A DNA stretch of 64,000 nt from assembly GCA_963770645.1 (NCBI GenBank), contig CAVYQL010000003.1, forward strand, positions 558,001 to 622,000, written 5' to 3'. Shown here one piece after another: positions 34,716-43,585 of the stretch; the first letter of the stretch is position 1, and each line of letters starts with the position of its first letter. The notes below the pieces were generated by a model. It had not been told where the DNA came from. It searched no databases and saw only the letters and a list, made by a program, of their open reading frames with translations. A program made the position numbers and the translations under genes. The stretch is from Bog-473 sp963770645 (lineage in GTDB: Bacteria > Actinomycetota > Acidimicrobiia > Acidimicrobiales > RAAP-2).

Positions 34716-34762
34716 GGTCAGGTGCTGGTCGTGTGCCGGTCAAGTGCTGGTCAGGTGCTGGT
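34716..34762. repeat. GGTCARGTGCTGGT repeats downstream of the carotenoid oxygenase gene
   Basis: Three copies of GGTCA(G/A)GTGCTGGT lie at 34716-34729, 34738-34751 and 34749-34762 (the last two share 3 bp). CAGG/GGTCAG echoes continue to the stop codon at 34805. They fill the 153-bp gap between two minus-strand genes. Confidence 0.7.
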
Positions 34763-34804
34763 AGGCCTCAGGATCAGTCCTCAGGTCAGTCCCAGCCAGG
34801 CTGG

Positions 34805-36166
34805 TCAGGCCGGGTCCGGCACCCAGTTGCCGTGAAAACCCTCAGGGACCCGCTGCGGCAGCTCCACGACCGCCTGGGGCTCACCGGTGATGTCCGCGGC
34901 ATGGAGCACGAAGAGCGCGGATCTGTCCGTGTCGGGCGTGTACACGAGGGTCATGACCCACCCGTCGTCCTCGGCGGCCCCGTCGAGGCGGGGGACGAAG
35001 ACCCCTTCGCCGACCTGCGCACCCGGGCCGAACGAACGGGCCTCGCCGGTCCCGCGCTCGAAGTCGTGGCGGAGCAGCTGCGACTCCGCGCCGAGGATGC
35101 CATCGCCCGTGGCGACGGCTACCGCGTAGGCGAACCGATGTGGCAGGCCCACCCGACGCTCGTCGACGCGCGGGTACTCCTGTCCCCGGTCGTCGAGGCG
35201 CTCCTCCTTCACGGCAGCGCCCCGCCCGTCGAGATGCCAGCGCTCCAGCGTCGGGGATCCCTCCGAGGGCCCCAGGAGCTGCGTGCGGAACATGGAGGGG
35301 TGGCGCACCACGTCGAGCACGATGCCGTCGCCACCTGGCTCGTCGAACGCGTTCAGTGGATGGAACACGTAACAGGGCTCCACGTCGTGCCACACGGGCG
35401 TCGTCGAGTCACTGTCGCGCGGCAAGAGGCCAACTCGGGCGTGATATCCCTCCTGCCAGCGATACGGGAAGCGGGCGCCGGCGGCGGCGGCCTCCATGTT
35501 GAAGGTCACCGGCAGATCGAGCAGCACGATGGAGCGCTCCGTGATGGCGCAGTCGTGCAGACTGACCGGACCGCCCATCGTGATCCGTCGCACCGAGCGT
35601 ACCCGGGCGTCGACGTCGAGGATTGTGACCTCCACGTCGTCACCCCATCCCCAGAAATACGACACGGCATACAGCTCGCCCGTGCGCGGGTCCCGCTTGG
35701 GGTGTGCGGTGTAGCCGCCACTCAGCGAGCCGCCGAAGTCACAGCGTCCGATCGTGTCGAGTTCGTCTGTGAGCTCGTAGGGCCGCCCGCCCGCCTCGAC
35801 GATGGCGAAGGTCCGCCCGGCGTGGCCGATGACGTTGGTGTTGGGTGCCGGGTCCATGCCGGCATGGACCTCACCAGATGGTGGCGCCTCTCCGAGGGCC
35901 TTGGCCACCTCCCCGGAGCGCACCCAGCGGTTGCGGTACCACTCGGCCTGGCCGTCGCGCAAGCGGATCCCGTGCACCATGCCGTCGCCGGTGAACCAGT
36001 GATACGAGGCCGGCTCGGGCGCCGAGACCGGGTTGGGACCGTTGCGCACGTAGCGGCCGCAGAGCGTGTCGGGGATATGGCCGGTCACGCCGAGCCCGGT
36101 CGCGGTCACCTCCTCGTGCACCGGTGCAAAGTTCCCCTGCAGGTACGGATTGGCGGTGTCCGTCAT
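34805..36166 (-). CDS. Carotenoid oxygenase family protein (RPE65/CCD-like)
   Basis: 453 residues; the ATG at 36166 has AGGGGG 8 nt upstream. The four iron-binding histidines of the seven-bladed propeller are present: His 155 (GYTAHPKRD), His 204 (SLHDCAI), His 269 (VFHPLNAFD) and His 445 (GFHGNWV). YVRNGPNP and HWFTGDGMVHG near the N-terminus are also typical. Bacterial members cleave carotenoids, apocarotenoids or lignostilbenes at a C=C bond; the substrate is not readable and no carotenoid biosynthesis genes are in the window. No signal peptide. Confidence 0.92.
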   Translation of the reverse strand: MTDTANPYLQGNFAPVHEEVTATGLGVTGHIPDTLCGRYVRNGPNPVSAPEPASYHWFTGDGMVHGIRLRDGQAEWYRNRWVRSGEVAKALGEAPPSGEVHAGMDPAPNTNVIGHAGRTFAIVEAGGRPYELTDELDTIGRCDFGGSLSGGYTAHPKRDPRTGELYAVSYFWGWGDDVEVTILDVDARVRSVRRITMGGPVSLHDCAITERSIVLLDLPVTFNMEAAAAGARFPYRWQEGYHARVGLLPRDSDSTTPVWHDVEPCYVFHPLNAFDEPGGDGIVLDVVRHPSMFRTQLLGPSEGSPTLERWHLDGRGAAVKEERLDDRGQEYPRVDERRVGLPHRFAYAVAVATGDGILGAESQLLRHDFERGTGEARSFGPGAQVGEGVFVPRLDGAAEDDGWVMTLVYTPDTDRSALFVLHAADITGEPQAVVELPQRVPEGFHGNWVPDPA

Positions 36167-36222
36167 GATTCAGCCCCCCTTGATCCCGCTCGAGCCACGT
36201 TCCCACGTTAGGCACGCCTGGC

Positions 36223-36243
36223 GTGTGAACACTGTGTGACCGG
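36223..36243. promoter_or_regulatory. GTGTGA direct repeat in the divergent carotenoid oxygenase / cspA promoter region
   Basis: GTGTGAACACT at 36223-36233 is followed directly by GTGTGACCGGC (36234-36244), an 11-bp-period direct repeat, in the 245-bp gap between the divergent genes. CCACGTTCCCACGTT (36195-36209) is a second small duplication there. No clear -10 or -35 is assigned. Confidence 0.3.
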
Positions 36244-36411
36244 CTCGCGCTGGCCGCCGCAGAGACCCAACCCCGCGAGCCGGTGGCGCGCTAAGGTCTC
36301 TGGCCGAGGGCACCACCACAAAAGTTTGGAAATCCCTCTGGCCCGCAAGGGCTACCGGCCACGACCCCACGAACACGGGTCAAATCTGGCCAGGAGAGGA
36401 GTGGATTTTCA

Positions 36412-36615
36412 ATGGCAACTGGTTCCGTGAAGTGGTTCAACGGTGAAAAAGGCTTCGGCTTCATCACTCAGGACGGTGGGGGCCCCGACGTTTTTGTGCA
36501 TTTCAGCGCGATTTCGGGTTCGGGCTACCGCAATCTCGAAGAAGGACAGAAGGTCGAGTTCGAAACCAACGAGGGCCCTAAGGGCCTGCAGGCCGCGAAC
36601 GTGCGCGCCATCTAA
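36412..36615 (+). CDS. cspA: Cold shock protein CspA-type
   Basis: 67 residues, the full length of the family. RNP1 is KGFGFI and RNP2 is VFVHF, the aromatic RNA/ssDNA-binding motifs; the start is GSVKWFNGEKGFGFIT. An AGGAGAGGAG ribosome-binding site lies about 10 nt before the ATG. A leader of more than 100 bp separates it from the divergent carotenoid oxygenase promoter, consistent with a cold-responsive 5' UTR. A 13-bp perfect hairpin follows at 36636. It is monocistronic and acts as an RNA chaperone. Confidence 0.96.
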   Translation: MATGSVKWFNGEKGFGFITQDGGGPDVFVHFSAISGSGYRNLEEGQKVEFETNEGPKGLQAANVRAI

Positions 36616-36635
36616 GGCGCACTACAAGCCGATTG

Positions 36636-36667
36636 CAGAACCCCGCCTTCGAGGAGGCGGGGTTCTG
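36636..36667 (+). terminator. Hairpin terminator after cspA
   Basis: CAGAACCCCGCCT (36636-36648), loop TCGAGG, then AGGCGGGGTTCTG (36655-36667): a perfect 13-bp stem 20 nt after the cspA stop codon. A T-run is lacking, as is common in GC-rich actinobacteria. Confidence 0.8.
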
Positions 36668-36761
36668 TCGCGTCCGGGGCACGCGTCCGGGGGCGCGTCG
36701 AGACGGGTCCTGCGGTTTCAGCGGGTCCAGTGCGTCTGGCGGGTCCGGCGCCTCCAGCTCG

Positions 36762-37520
36762 CTACCAGTAGGGCTTGGACTGGCGCGTCGTGACCTCGAG
36801 GACGGCGTCCGCGTACTCCTTGCGGCACACGACGAGGTCGGGAAGCCACGCGTCGGGGGCGCCATAACGCAGCGGTGACCCGTCGAGGCGGCTGGCGTGC
36901 AAGCCGCTCGCCGTCGCGACCGCCACGGGCGCGGAGGAGTCCCACTCGTACTGCCCGCCGGCGTGGACGTAGACGTCCGCCGCGCCGAGGATCACGGCAG
37001 CGATCTTGGCGCCGGCCGATCCCATGGGAATCATCACGCCACCGATCTCCTCAGTGACGTCGTAGGCGACATCGGGCGGCCGGCTACGCGACACGACGAC
37101 CCGCGGATGCTCCGCGTTGTCGAGTGCCGGGAGCACCGGCGGCTCCGCGGTGGAGACCACGAGGTCCAGCGCGGGAAGGGCGACCGCTCCGACGACGGCC
37201 ACGCCGCCCACGGCCATGGCGACGTGCACCGCCCAGTCACTGCGCTCGAGCTGGCGGAACTCACGCGTCCCGTCGAGCGGGTCGACGATCCAGAGACGAC
37301 CCACGCCTGCGACATGCTCGAGTCCCTCCTCCGAACGCACCTTGTCGCCGGGGTAGAGGCGGGTGAGCTCGTCGACGAGGAACCGATGGGACATGTGGTC
37401 GCCGACGGCGCCGATATCACGCTGGGCTCCTGGTGACGCCCGCAGCTCCATGAGGACCCTGCCGGCCGCCGCGGCAAGCGTGGCGGCGTCACGGTGCTCG
37501 GCGGCGAGGTCCTCGGGCAT
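36762..37520 (-). CDS. Inositol-monophosphatase-family phosphatase, CysQ-like
   Basis: 252 residues. Metal-binding motifs of the FIG superfamily are intact: SEEG (metal Glu), WIVDPLDGTREF (DPxDGT) and GQYEWDSSAP (WD second-site). RLWIVDPLDGTREF and YEWDSSAPVAVA fit 3'(2'),5'-bisphosphate nucleotidase CysQ better than inositol monophosphatase. CysQ recycles PAP left over by sulfotransferases, which would suit the sulfotransferase at 24.4 kb, although they are not adjacent. Follows the two-component genes' minus-strand direction but with 21 nt separating it from the regulator's stop. Confidence 0.82.
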   Translation of the reverse strand: MPEDLAAEHRDAATLAAAAGRVLMELRASPGAQRDIGAVGDHMSHRFLVDELTRLYPGDKVRSEEGLEHVAGVGRLWIVDPLDGTREFRQLERSDWAVHVAMAVGGVAVVGAVALPALDLVVSTAEPPVLPALDNAEHPRVVVSRSRPPDVAYDVTEEIGGVMIPMGSAGAKIAAVILGAADVYVHAGGQYEWDSSAPVAVATASGLHASRLDGSPLRYGAPDAWLPDLVVCRKEYADAVLEVTTRQSKPYW

Positions 37521-37541
37521 GGGCCCCTTGTTTAGCTGCTC

Positions 37542-38219
37542 TTAGACCAGGCGCCGGTCAGTGGCCCAGCGAGTCAGCTCGTGTCGCGTCGAGAGCTGGA
37601 GTTTGCGCAGCACCGAGGAGACGTGGGACTCGACCGTCTTGGCCGAGATCCCGAGGTCCCGGCCCACCTCTTTGTACGTGTAGCCACGGGCGATCAGGCG
37701 AAGCACCTCGTGCTCGCGGGGCGAAAGTTGGTCCAGCTCGGGGTCCAAGCCCGTGGCGGGCGCGCCTCCCGTGGCGAACGCATCGAGCACGAAGCCGGCC
37801 AGGCGTGGGGAGAACACGGCATCACCCGCGGCCACGCGGTAGACGGCCTGGAGGAGCTCGGGACCCGAGATCGTCTTGGTGATGTAGCCACGGGCCCCGG
37901 CCCGGATGACCGCAATGACGTCCTCGGGTGCGTCCGAGACCGACAGGGCCAGGAACTGCACCTCAGGGTGTTCGGGATGCACGCCACGCAAGACGGCTTT
38001 GCCGCCGCCCCCGGGCAGGTGGACATCGAGCAGGACCACATCGGGGAGGCGCTCGCAGATGAGCTCGACGGCCGCCTCGACCTCATCCGCCTCGCCCACC
38101 AGCTCAACCGCGTCACCGAGCTCGGCCTTCACGCCGGCGCGGAACACCGCGTGGTCCTCGACGAGGAAGATGCGGGGCCGGCCCGCCGACTTGCCGGCCC
38201 GATCCGCCGGAGCGCTCAC
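37542..38219 (-). CDS. NarL/LuxR-family response regulator
   Basis: 225 residues. Receiver domain residues: acidic pair ED (21-22), phospho-acceptor Asp 65 (LLDVHLPG), Lys in TKTISG. The C-terminal GerE helix-turn-helix runs LSPREHEVLRLIARG...TVESHVSSVLRKL. The GTG start overlaps the stop of the kinase gene (GTGA), so the pair is co-translated. A PspC-domain kinase with a NarL regulator is a recurrent actinobacterial envelope-related two-component system. Confidence 0.93.
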   Translation of the reverse strand: MSAPADRAGKSAGRPRIFLVEDHAVFRAGVKAELGDAVELVGEADEVEAAVELICERLPDVVLLDVHLPGGGGKAVLRGVHPEHPEVQFLALSVSDAPEDVIAVIRAGARGYITKTISGPELLQAVYRVAAGDAVFSPRLAGFVLDAFATGGAPATGLDPELDQLSPREHEVLRLIARGYTYKEVGRDLGISAKTVESHVSSVLRKLQLSTRHELTRWATDRRLV

Positions 38220-39739
38220 CGGACCCGGGCCCGCCGCGGCATCGACAGCTGCACCTCGGCACCCTCACCTGGCTCGGACCGCACCACGGCGGAACCGCCG
38301 AAGCGCGCCATGCGGGCACGGATCGACTGGGCGATGCCTTGGCGATCCTCGGGCACGGCCTCGGGGTCGAACCCACAACCCCGGTCACGTACGTAGAGCA
38401 TCACAGTGTCGGTCTCGACCTCGGCATAGAGCGAGACCTGATCGACGCCGGACCACTTTGCAGCGTTCGCCGTCGCCTCGCGGGCCGCGTCAAGGAGCGC
38501 GCGCAGCGCCTCGTCGAGCTTGCAGTCCCCCACCATGACGGTGTGGACGGCGATGCCATGGTCCGCCTCGATCTGGCGCTGCAGGAGTCCCACCCCCTCG
38601 GCCAGCATGGTGGCGTCCTCACCGATGGTGCCCGGGGGCCGGCCCTCGAACAGCCAGGCCCGCAACTCGCGCTCTTGGGCCCGGGCCAGGCGCACGACGT
38701 TCTGGGGGTCCTCGGCCGACCGCTGAATGAGCGCCAGGGTCTGCAGCACGGAGTCGTGTACATGCGCCGCCATCTGCGCGCGCTCCTCAGCCAGCGCGCG
38801 CGCCTGGCGCTCTGCGATCAGGTCGCGCACGAGACTCAGCCACCATGGTCCGAAGATGAGCACGGCCGCCGCGACGACGAGGGCCGCTCCGCCGACTGGC
38901 CGCAGGGCAGCGATGGTCGTGTGGCCCATGACGAGCAGCGCGATCCCGGCCGCCCCGATGAGCGCGCCGACCACGACGCGGGCGATGAGCATGCGGTGCC
39001 CCTGGCCCTGGGAGTCTGCGCCGAGGAGAGGGACCACGTCGTTGTCGATGAACGCCTTCTCCGACTCGTTGGCATTGCGCCAGATAAGAACGATGACGCC
39101 GAGCGCGAGGAAGGTCGGCCACCCGATGAGGCCGATGAAGGTGACGTGCAGAGTGCTCGTGACGACTTGCGTCGCGATCAGCACCGGGATGAGCACGGCA
39201 GCCACGAGACGAATGCCTCGGCGGTCATTCACGGCACGTGAGTAGATGTTCGAGGTCTCCCCCTGCATCGGGATCAACAACCACGCCATGGCGTAGACGA
39301 AGACGATCGCGCCACTGGCGCCGATCGCCAGCAGCACGAAGCCGATCCGCACCCAGGTGGCGTCGATCCCGGTCTCCGCGGATATGGCGCCGCAGACCCC
39401 ACCGAGGACGCGGTTGTCGGGAGTCCGGCGCAACGAGCGCAACTTGCGGCCGACGTGGGGGTGGCCGCGGTGGCGGTGCCCGTCCGCCCATTGAGTCCTG
39501 CCTCGGCGCGACCACGGCGGCCCTCCGCCGTCCCATCCGAACCCGGGTCCGCACCGTCCGGACGCTTCGAAGGGCTCGGGAGGCCCGGGCGGCCGTGACG
39601 CTCGGGGCGCGTCGGACGCTCCCGACGGCGGTGGCGGAGTCGGGCTGCCCCCCTCGGTGAGCGGGGGCGTGCCGGGATCGGGTGCCTCTGCGATGCCTCG
39701 ATGATCGCGCGGCCCAGGTAGGGCGCCTATCAGGGACAT
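38216..39739 (-). CDS. PspC-domain sensor histidine kinase (HisKA_3 type)
   Basis: 507 residues from the ATG at 39739 (the frame is open to 39793). Order: a proline/glycine-rich cytoplasmic segment, a PspC domain (LRRTPDNRVLGGVCGAIS...WVRIGFVLLA), several transmembrane helices (about 200-320), the HisKA_3 dimerisation region with the phospho-acceptor histidine in HVHDSVLQTLALI, and an HATPase domain (N-box ATANAAKWSG, G1 DRGCGFDP). The start codon sits inside the palindrome at 39730-39745, so a later start is possible. Likely senses envelope stress through PspC and phosphorylates the overlapping regulator. Confidence 0.9.
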   Translation of the reverse strand: MSLIGALPGPRDHRGIAEAPDPGTPPLTEGGSPTPPPPSGASDAPRASRPPGPPEPFEASGRCGPGFGWDGGGPPWSRRGRTQWADGHRHRGHPHVGRKLRSLRRTPDNRVLGGVCGAISAETGIDATWVRIGFVLLAIGASGAIVFVYAMAWLLIPMQGETSNIYSRAVNDRRGIRLVAAVLIPVLIATQVVTSTLHVTFIGLIGWPTFLALGVIVLIWRNANESEKAFIDNDVVPLLGADSQGQGHRMLIARVVVGALIGAAGIALLVMGHTTIAALRPVGGAALVVAAAVLIFGPWWLSLVRDLIAERQARALAEERAQMAAHVHDSVLQTLALIQRSAEDPQNVVRLARAQERELRAWLFEGRPPGTIGEDATMLAEGVGLLQRQIEADHGIAVHTVMVGDCKLDEALRALLDAAREATANAAKWSGVDQVSLYAEVETDTVMLYVRDRGCGFDPEAVPEDRQGIAQSIRARMARFGGSAVVRSEPGEGAEVQLSMPRRARVR

Positions 39740-39745
39740 CCCTGA
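39730..39745. promoter_or_regulatory. Palindrome TCAGGGA-CA-TCCCTGA, candidate response-regulator operator
   Basis: A 7+7-bp inverted repeat in the 84-bp gap between the divergent kinase operon and pspC gene. Further TCAGGG half-sites follow at 39762 and 39799, each pointing toward pspC. Such 16-nt dyads are typical of NarL/LuxR-type regulators, which suggests autoregulation and control of the adjacent pspC/DUF1707 genes (inference). Confidence 0.5.
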
Positions 39746-39823
39746 GGACCCAGGGGTGCACTCAGGGTCGGACCAGGGTGTTACCGGATTCACCGCAGGT
39801 CAGGGGACCGTCAGGCTGGCCGC

Positions 39824-40150
39824 ATGGACACTGCACCGCACCAGAACCCAACTCCCGAGCAACCCGCGCCCGCCCCGTCCGCGCCCTCTGGTCACGACGG
39901 CAACGGCGACACGCCCCGCCTCCACCGAGTGGACAACGGCCGCATGCTGGCCGGCGTGGCCGCGGGCCTCGCCGACTACTTCGACGTCGACCCGACCATG
40001 GTCCGCATCGGCTTCGTCGCCCTGGCGTTCTTGGGGGGGCTGGCCGTACCGCTCTACCTCGCGGGCTGGGCGCTCATCCCCGACGAGGACAGCAATCTCT
40101 CGGTCGCTGAGGAACTCCTCGCTCGTGAGCGCGCCCGCGGCGCCTACTGA
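39824..40150 (+). CDS. PspC domain protein
   Basis: 108 residues. After a polar proline-rich tail of about 30 residues comes the PspC core: LHRVDNGRMLAGVAAGLADYFDVDPTMVRIGFVALA, one transmembrane helix and the WALIP turn. PspC proteins sit in the membrane and take part in phage-shock/envelope-stress signalling. Its gene is divergent from the PspC-domain kinase and followed 81 nt later by the DUF1707 gene in the same direction. Confidence 0.93.
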   Translation: MDTAPHQNPTPEQPAPAPSAPSGHDGNGDTPRLHRVDNGRMLAGVAAGLADYFDVDPTMVRIGFVALAFLGGLAVPLYLAGWALIPDEDSNLSVAEELLARERARGAY

Positions 40151-40231
40151 GCTCCGGCCCGACTCCGAATCCGAACCCGAACCCGGGCGCTTTTCGAACC
40201 AACAACGAACACGAGCACCGAAAGGACACCA

Positions 40232-40693
40232 ATGCGCTACCGCTGGGACCCCGCCTACCCGATGGGACGCCGGGACACACAAGCCACCGACGCGTCCCTC
40301 CGCGCCTCGGACGGCGAACGCAACGCGGTGGCCGACAAGCTCTCGCGTCATTACGCCGAAGGCCGGCTCGACGAGGCGGAGTTCAAGACCCGCCTCGACA
40401 TCGCGATGTCGGCGACGACGCGCGGAGACCTCAACGGTCTCTTCCACGACCTGCCGCCGCTACCCAGTGACCCACCGCCCCCGCCGCCGCGTCATCGCCG
40501 GGTCCTTCCCTGGGTCTTTCTCGTCGCATTCCTCGCTATCGCAGCCGGCGCGACCGTGCCCTTCTACCCGATGTACCACGTGCCGTGGCTGCTCTTCGCC
40601 ATCGTCGGGTTCGTGCTCTGGCGGCGCGCCGCCGGCCGGGCACACTGGCACGACCACCTCGGCGAGCGTCCGAGCTCGGTCATGGATCACTGA
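40232..40693 (+). CDS. DUF1707 domain membrane protein
   Basis: 153 residues from the ATG at 40232, with AAAGGA 6 nt upstream. The DUF1707 module is residues 25-70 (LRASDGERNAVADKLSRHYAEGRLDEAEFKTRLDIAMSATTRGDL, split here by meaning into the ASD.ER..V and EGRL...EF..R motifs). A proline run and two transmembrane helices follow. DUF1707 proteins commonly accompany PspC and NarL-type systems in actinobacteria; the role is unproven. Confidence 0.88.
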   Translation: MRYRWDPAYPMGRRDTQATDASLRASDGERNAVADKLSRHYAEGRLDEAEFKTRLDIAMSATTRGDLNGLFHDLPPLPSDPPPPPPRHRRVLPWVFLVAFLAIAAGATVPFYPMYHVPWLLFAIVGFVLWRRAAGRAHWHDHLGERPSSVMDH

Positions 40694-40702
40694 TCCGCCG
40701 TC

Positions 40703-41203
40703 GTGTCCTCCCCCGCCCCCGACCCAAACCCCGATCCCGATCACGATCACCTTCCGCGCCTCGATACCGTCCAGCTGCTGGGCACCCTGCCGCTCTTCGA
40801 CGGCCTGCCCGACGGTGAGCTCCACGAGCTGGCGGCGCGGTGCGACGTCGCCACCGCCCACCCCGGGCAGGTCGTCCAGGCCCAGGACGTGCCCGTGCGC
40901 CGCTGGCACCTGATCACGATGGGTCACACGGTCGTCCAACGTGACGGCGTCGCGATCGGGCTGCTGGCGCGCGGCGACTCGTGGTCCGAACACTCGCTGC
41001 TCAACCAGCTGCACTCCCCCATCACCGTGGTGGCACTCTCGCCCCTCACCCTGCTCACCCTGCGCGACCGGGAGTTCTTCGCCATCCCCGAAGACCACCC
41101 GGTCCTGGCCGGCCGCCTGGTCGCCCGGTCCGCCGTCTCGGCGGACCGCCTGGCCCTCCCGGTGTTCAACGCGTTGCGCCACTTTGCCGAGAGAACTACA
41201 TGA
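40703..41203 (+). CDS. Cyclic-nucleotide-binding-like domain protein without a DNA-binding domain
   Basis: 166 residues, GTG start 9 nt after the DUF1707 stop. The Crp/PKA-type beta-roll is recognisable (LLGTLPLFDGLPDGELHELA, then HPGQVVQAQD, LARGDSWSEHSLL in the phosphate-cassette position, and VVALSPLTLLTL). The canonical cassette G-E-x-A-L..R-A-A is not kept, so ligand binding is doubtful. There is no C-terminal helix-turn-helix, unlike Crp regulators. It lies between the PspC/DUF1707 genes and the MMPL transporter and could be a sensory adaptor. Confidence 0.75.
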   Translation: MSSPAPDPNPDPDHDHLPRLDTVQLLGTLPLFDGLPDGELHELAARCDVATAHPGQVVQAQDVPVRRWHLITMGHTVVQRDGVAIGLLARGDSWSEHSLLNQLHSPITVVALSPLTLLTLRDREFFAIPEDHPVLAGRLVARSAVSADRLALPVFNALRHFAERTT

Positions 41204-41291
41204 TCTCGAGGCCCTTCGCCGTGCCAGTACGATTGGGTTTGCCCCCCGACACCGCCGTGACGGTGTCAGTGTCCCCGAGGAGATCCCACTA

Positions 41292-43541
41292 ATGCGCACC
41301 CTGGCCGGGTGGTGTGTCCGTCGTCGCCGCATTGTCCTTCTGATCTGGTTCGTCGTCTTGGTGCTGTCGATCTTCGTCGCCAAGGCAGTGGGCTCCGACT
41401 TCACCAACAACTTCAACTTCCCGAACACCCAGTCCTTCGACGCCATCAACCTCCTCAAGTCCGTGGCGCCCGGGCAGTCGGGCGACACCGAGCAGGTGGT
41501 CTTCGGCACCTCGGGTGACACCCGCCTGACCGACCCCGCCGTCGGCCAGCGCATCAACGCGATGGTCAGCGAAATCAAGCAGCTGCCCCACGTGTCGGTG
41601 GTCGCGAGTCCCTACGACGCCGCCGGCAATCTCGTCAATACCACCAACATCAACGCGGACCGCACGGTCGGCTGGCTCCAGGTCAATTTCGACGTGCTGC
41701 CCAACAACGTCTCCGATTCCGAGTCCAAGCACTACGTCGACATCGTCACCGCAGCCTCGACGCACGACCTCACCGTGGCCGACACCGGGCCGATCGCCGA
41801 GAATGCCAGCAACCAGTCCTTCTCCAGCACCGGCATCGGCGTCCTGCTCGCCCTCGTGGTGCTCCTCTTGGTCTTCGGCTCTTTCTTCGCCGCCATCTTG
41901 CCCATCGTTTCCGCCCTCTTCGCCCTGGGCACGGCCTACAGCCTCATCACGCTGCTCAGCCATGCCATCGGGATGCCCTCCATCTCCCCCGAGGTGATGC
42001 TGCTCATCGGGCTCGGCGTCGGCATCGACTACGCGCTCTTCATCGTCACGCGGCACCGCCAGGGCCTCGTGGCCGGCCGCGACCCCGAATCGTCCATCAT
42101 CAACGCCGTCAACACGTCGGGTCGGGCCGTCATGTTCGCCGGCATCATCGTCTGCATCGCTCTGCTGGGACTCTTCGCCCTCGGGGTGAGCTTCCTCTAC
42201 GGACTCGCCGTGGCGGCCGCCATCGGTGTGGCCCTGACGATGGTGGCGGCCCTCACCTTGTTGCCCGCCATGCTCGGCTTCATCGGCCCCAAGGTGATGA
42301 GCCGCAAGCAGAAGAGGAACCTGGCCGAGAACGGCCCACGCATCATCGGTGCCGACAGCAAGGGTTTTTGGCCGAAGTGGGCGGACCGGGTGCAGCGCAA
42401 CCCGTGGGTGCCGGCCGGCATCGCGCTGGCCATCGTCGTGGCGATCGCGCTCCCCTTCTTCTCCTTGCGGCTCGGTTCGGCCGATCAGGGCACCGACCCC
42501 GCCGGGTCACAGACCCGCATCGCCTTCGACATGATGTCGCGGGGCTTCGGTCCCGGCTACACCGGACCCTTGATGCTGGTGGCCGTCGTGCAGCCCGACC
42601 AGCACCATGTGATCGACAACGTCATCCACGCCGTCTCCGAGCAGTCCGACGTGGCCAAGGTCGCTCAGCCTCTCTACATCCCGTCGAAGACCGGCTCGGG
42701 CGACGTGGTCCTGGTCAACGTCTACCCCGACTCCGCCCCTCAGGACGCATCCACCACCGACCTGGTCAACCATCTGCGCTCCGACACCGTCCCCGCCGCC
42801 GTGGGCCACTCGGGAGTCAACGTGCTCGTCGGCGGCACGACGGCCATCTACATCGACTTTGCCAACGTGCTGAGCGAAAAGCTGCCGCTGTTCGTCGCCG
42901 TGGTGGTGATCCTGTCGTTCCTGTTGCTGATGATGGTTTTCCGATCCGTGGTGATTCCGCTGACGGCGGCCTGTATGAACCTGCTGTCCATCGGTGCCGC
43001 GCTCGGCATGCTGGTCGCGGTCTTCCAGTGGGACGACTTCGGGTCGCTCATAGGGCTTCAGGGCACCAGTCCGGTGGAGGCCTTCTTACCGGTGATGCTC
43101 TTCGCCATCCTCTTCGGTCTGTCGATGGACTATCAGGTGTTCCTGGTGTCCCGCATGCACGAGGAGTACATCAAGTCCGGCGGCGACAACCGCGCCGCAG
43201 TACGCAACGGACTCGCCGCCACCGGCAAGACCATCACCGCGGCCGCGCTCATCATGATCTTGGTCTTCGCCTCGTTCATCTTGGGGGGCAACCGGGTGAT
43301 CAAGGAGTTCGGCATCGGCCTGGCGGGCGGCGTCCTGGTGGACGCGGTGTTCATCCGCATGGCCATCGTCCCCTCCATCATGATGCTCCTCGGGAAAGCC
43401 AACTGGTGGCTCCCGCGCTGGCTCGATCGAGGGCTCCCCCACGTGTCGGTGGATCCCGACGACCTCAAGAACCCCGCCCTCGACGAGGGCAGGCGCGGCG
43501 AGGGCCACGAGCCCGAGCTCGCCGGCTCGATCCGGTCCTAG
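41292..43541 (+). CDS. MMPL/RND-superfamily transporter
   Basis: 749 residues from the ATG at 41292 (GAGGAG 10 nt upstream). The RND layout is clear: N-terminal helix, a periplasmic loop (about 35-170), five helices, a linker, a second helix-loop-five-helix half. MMPL-type signatures are GVGIDYALFIVTRHRQ in the first half and FGLSMDYQVFLVSRMHEEY in the second, with the Asp-Tyr pairs thought to relay protons. Length suits bacterial MmpL-like lipid or drug exporters rather than the longer mycobacterial MmpL3. Likely exports a lipid or toxic amphiphile. Confidence 0.92.
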   Translation: MRTLAGWCVRRRRIVLLIWFVVLVLSIFVAKAVGSDFTNNFNFPNTQSFDAINLLKSVAPGQSGDTEQVVFGTSGDTRLTDPAVGQRINAMVSEIKQLPHVSVVASPYDAAGNLVNTTNINADRTVGWLQVNFDVLPNNVSDSESKHYVDIVTAASTHDLTVADTGPIAENASNQSFSSTGIGVLLALVVLLLVFGSFFAAILPIVSALFALGTAYSLITLLSHAIGMPSISPEVMLLIGLGVGIDYALFIVTRHRQGLVAGRDPESSIINAVNTSGRAVMFAGIIVCIALLGLFALGVSFLYGLAVAAAIGVALTMVAALTLLPAMLGFIGPKVMSRKQKRNLAENGPRIIGADSKGFWPKWADRVQRNPWVPAGIALAIVVAIALPFFSLRLGSADQGTDPAGSQTRIAFDMMSRGFGPGYTGPLMLVAVVQPDQHHVIDNVIHAVSEQSDVAKVAQPLYIPSKTGSGDVVLVNVYPDSAPQDASTTDLVNHLRSDTVPAAVGHSGVNVLVGGTTAIYIDFANVLSEKLPLFVAVVVILSFLLLMMVFRSVVIPLTAACMNLLSIGAALGMLVAVFQWDDFGSLIGLQGTSPVEAFLPVMLFAILFGLSMDYQVFLVSRMHEEYIKSGGDNRAAVRNGLAATGKTITAAALIMILVFASFILGGNRVIKEFGIGLAGGVLVDAVFIRMAIVPSIMMLLGKANWWLPRWLDRGLPHVSVDPDDLKNPALDEGRRGEGHEPELAGSIRS

Positions 43542-43555
43542 CTCGACCTAGCTCG
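43536..43555. repeat. 10-bp duplication at a stop codon
   Basis: CCTAGCTCGA (43536-43545) is repeated at 43546-43555; the TAG inside the first copy is the MMPL stop codon. Confidence 0.6.
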
Positions 43556-43585
43556 ACCGAACTCCGCCGATCCGGCGGCGCTGAG

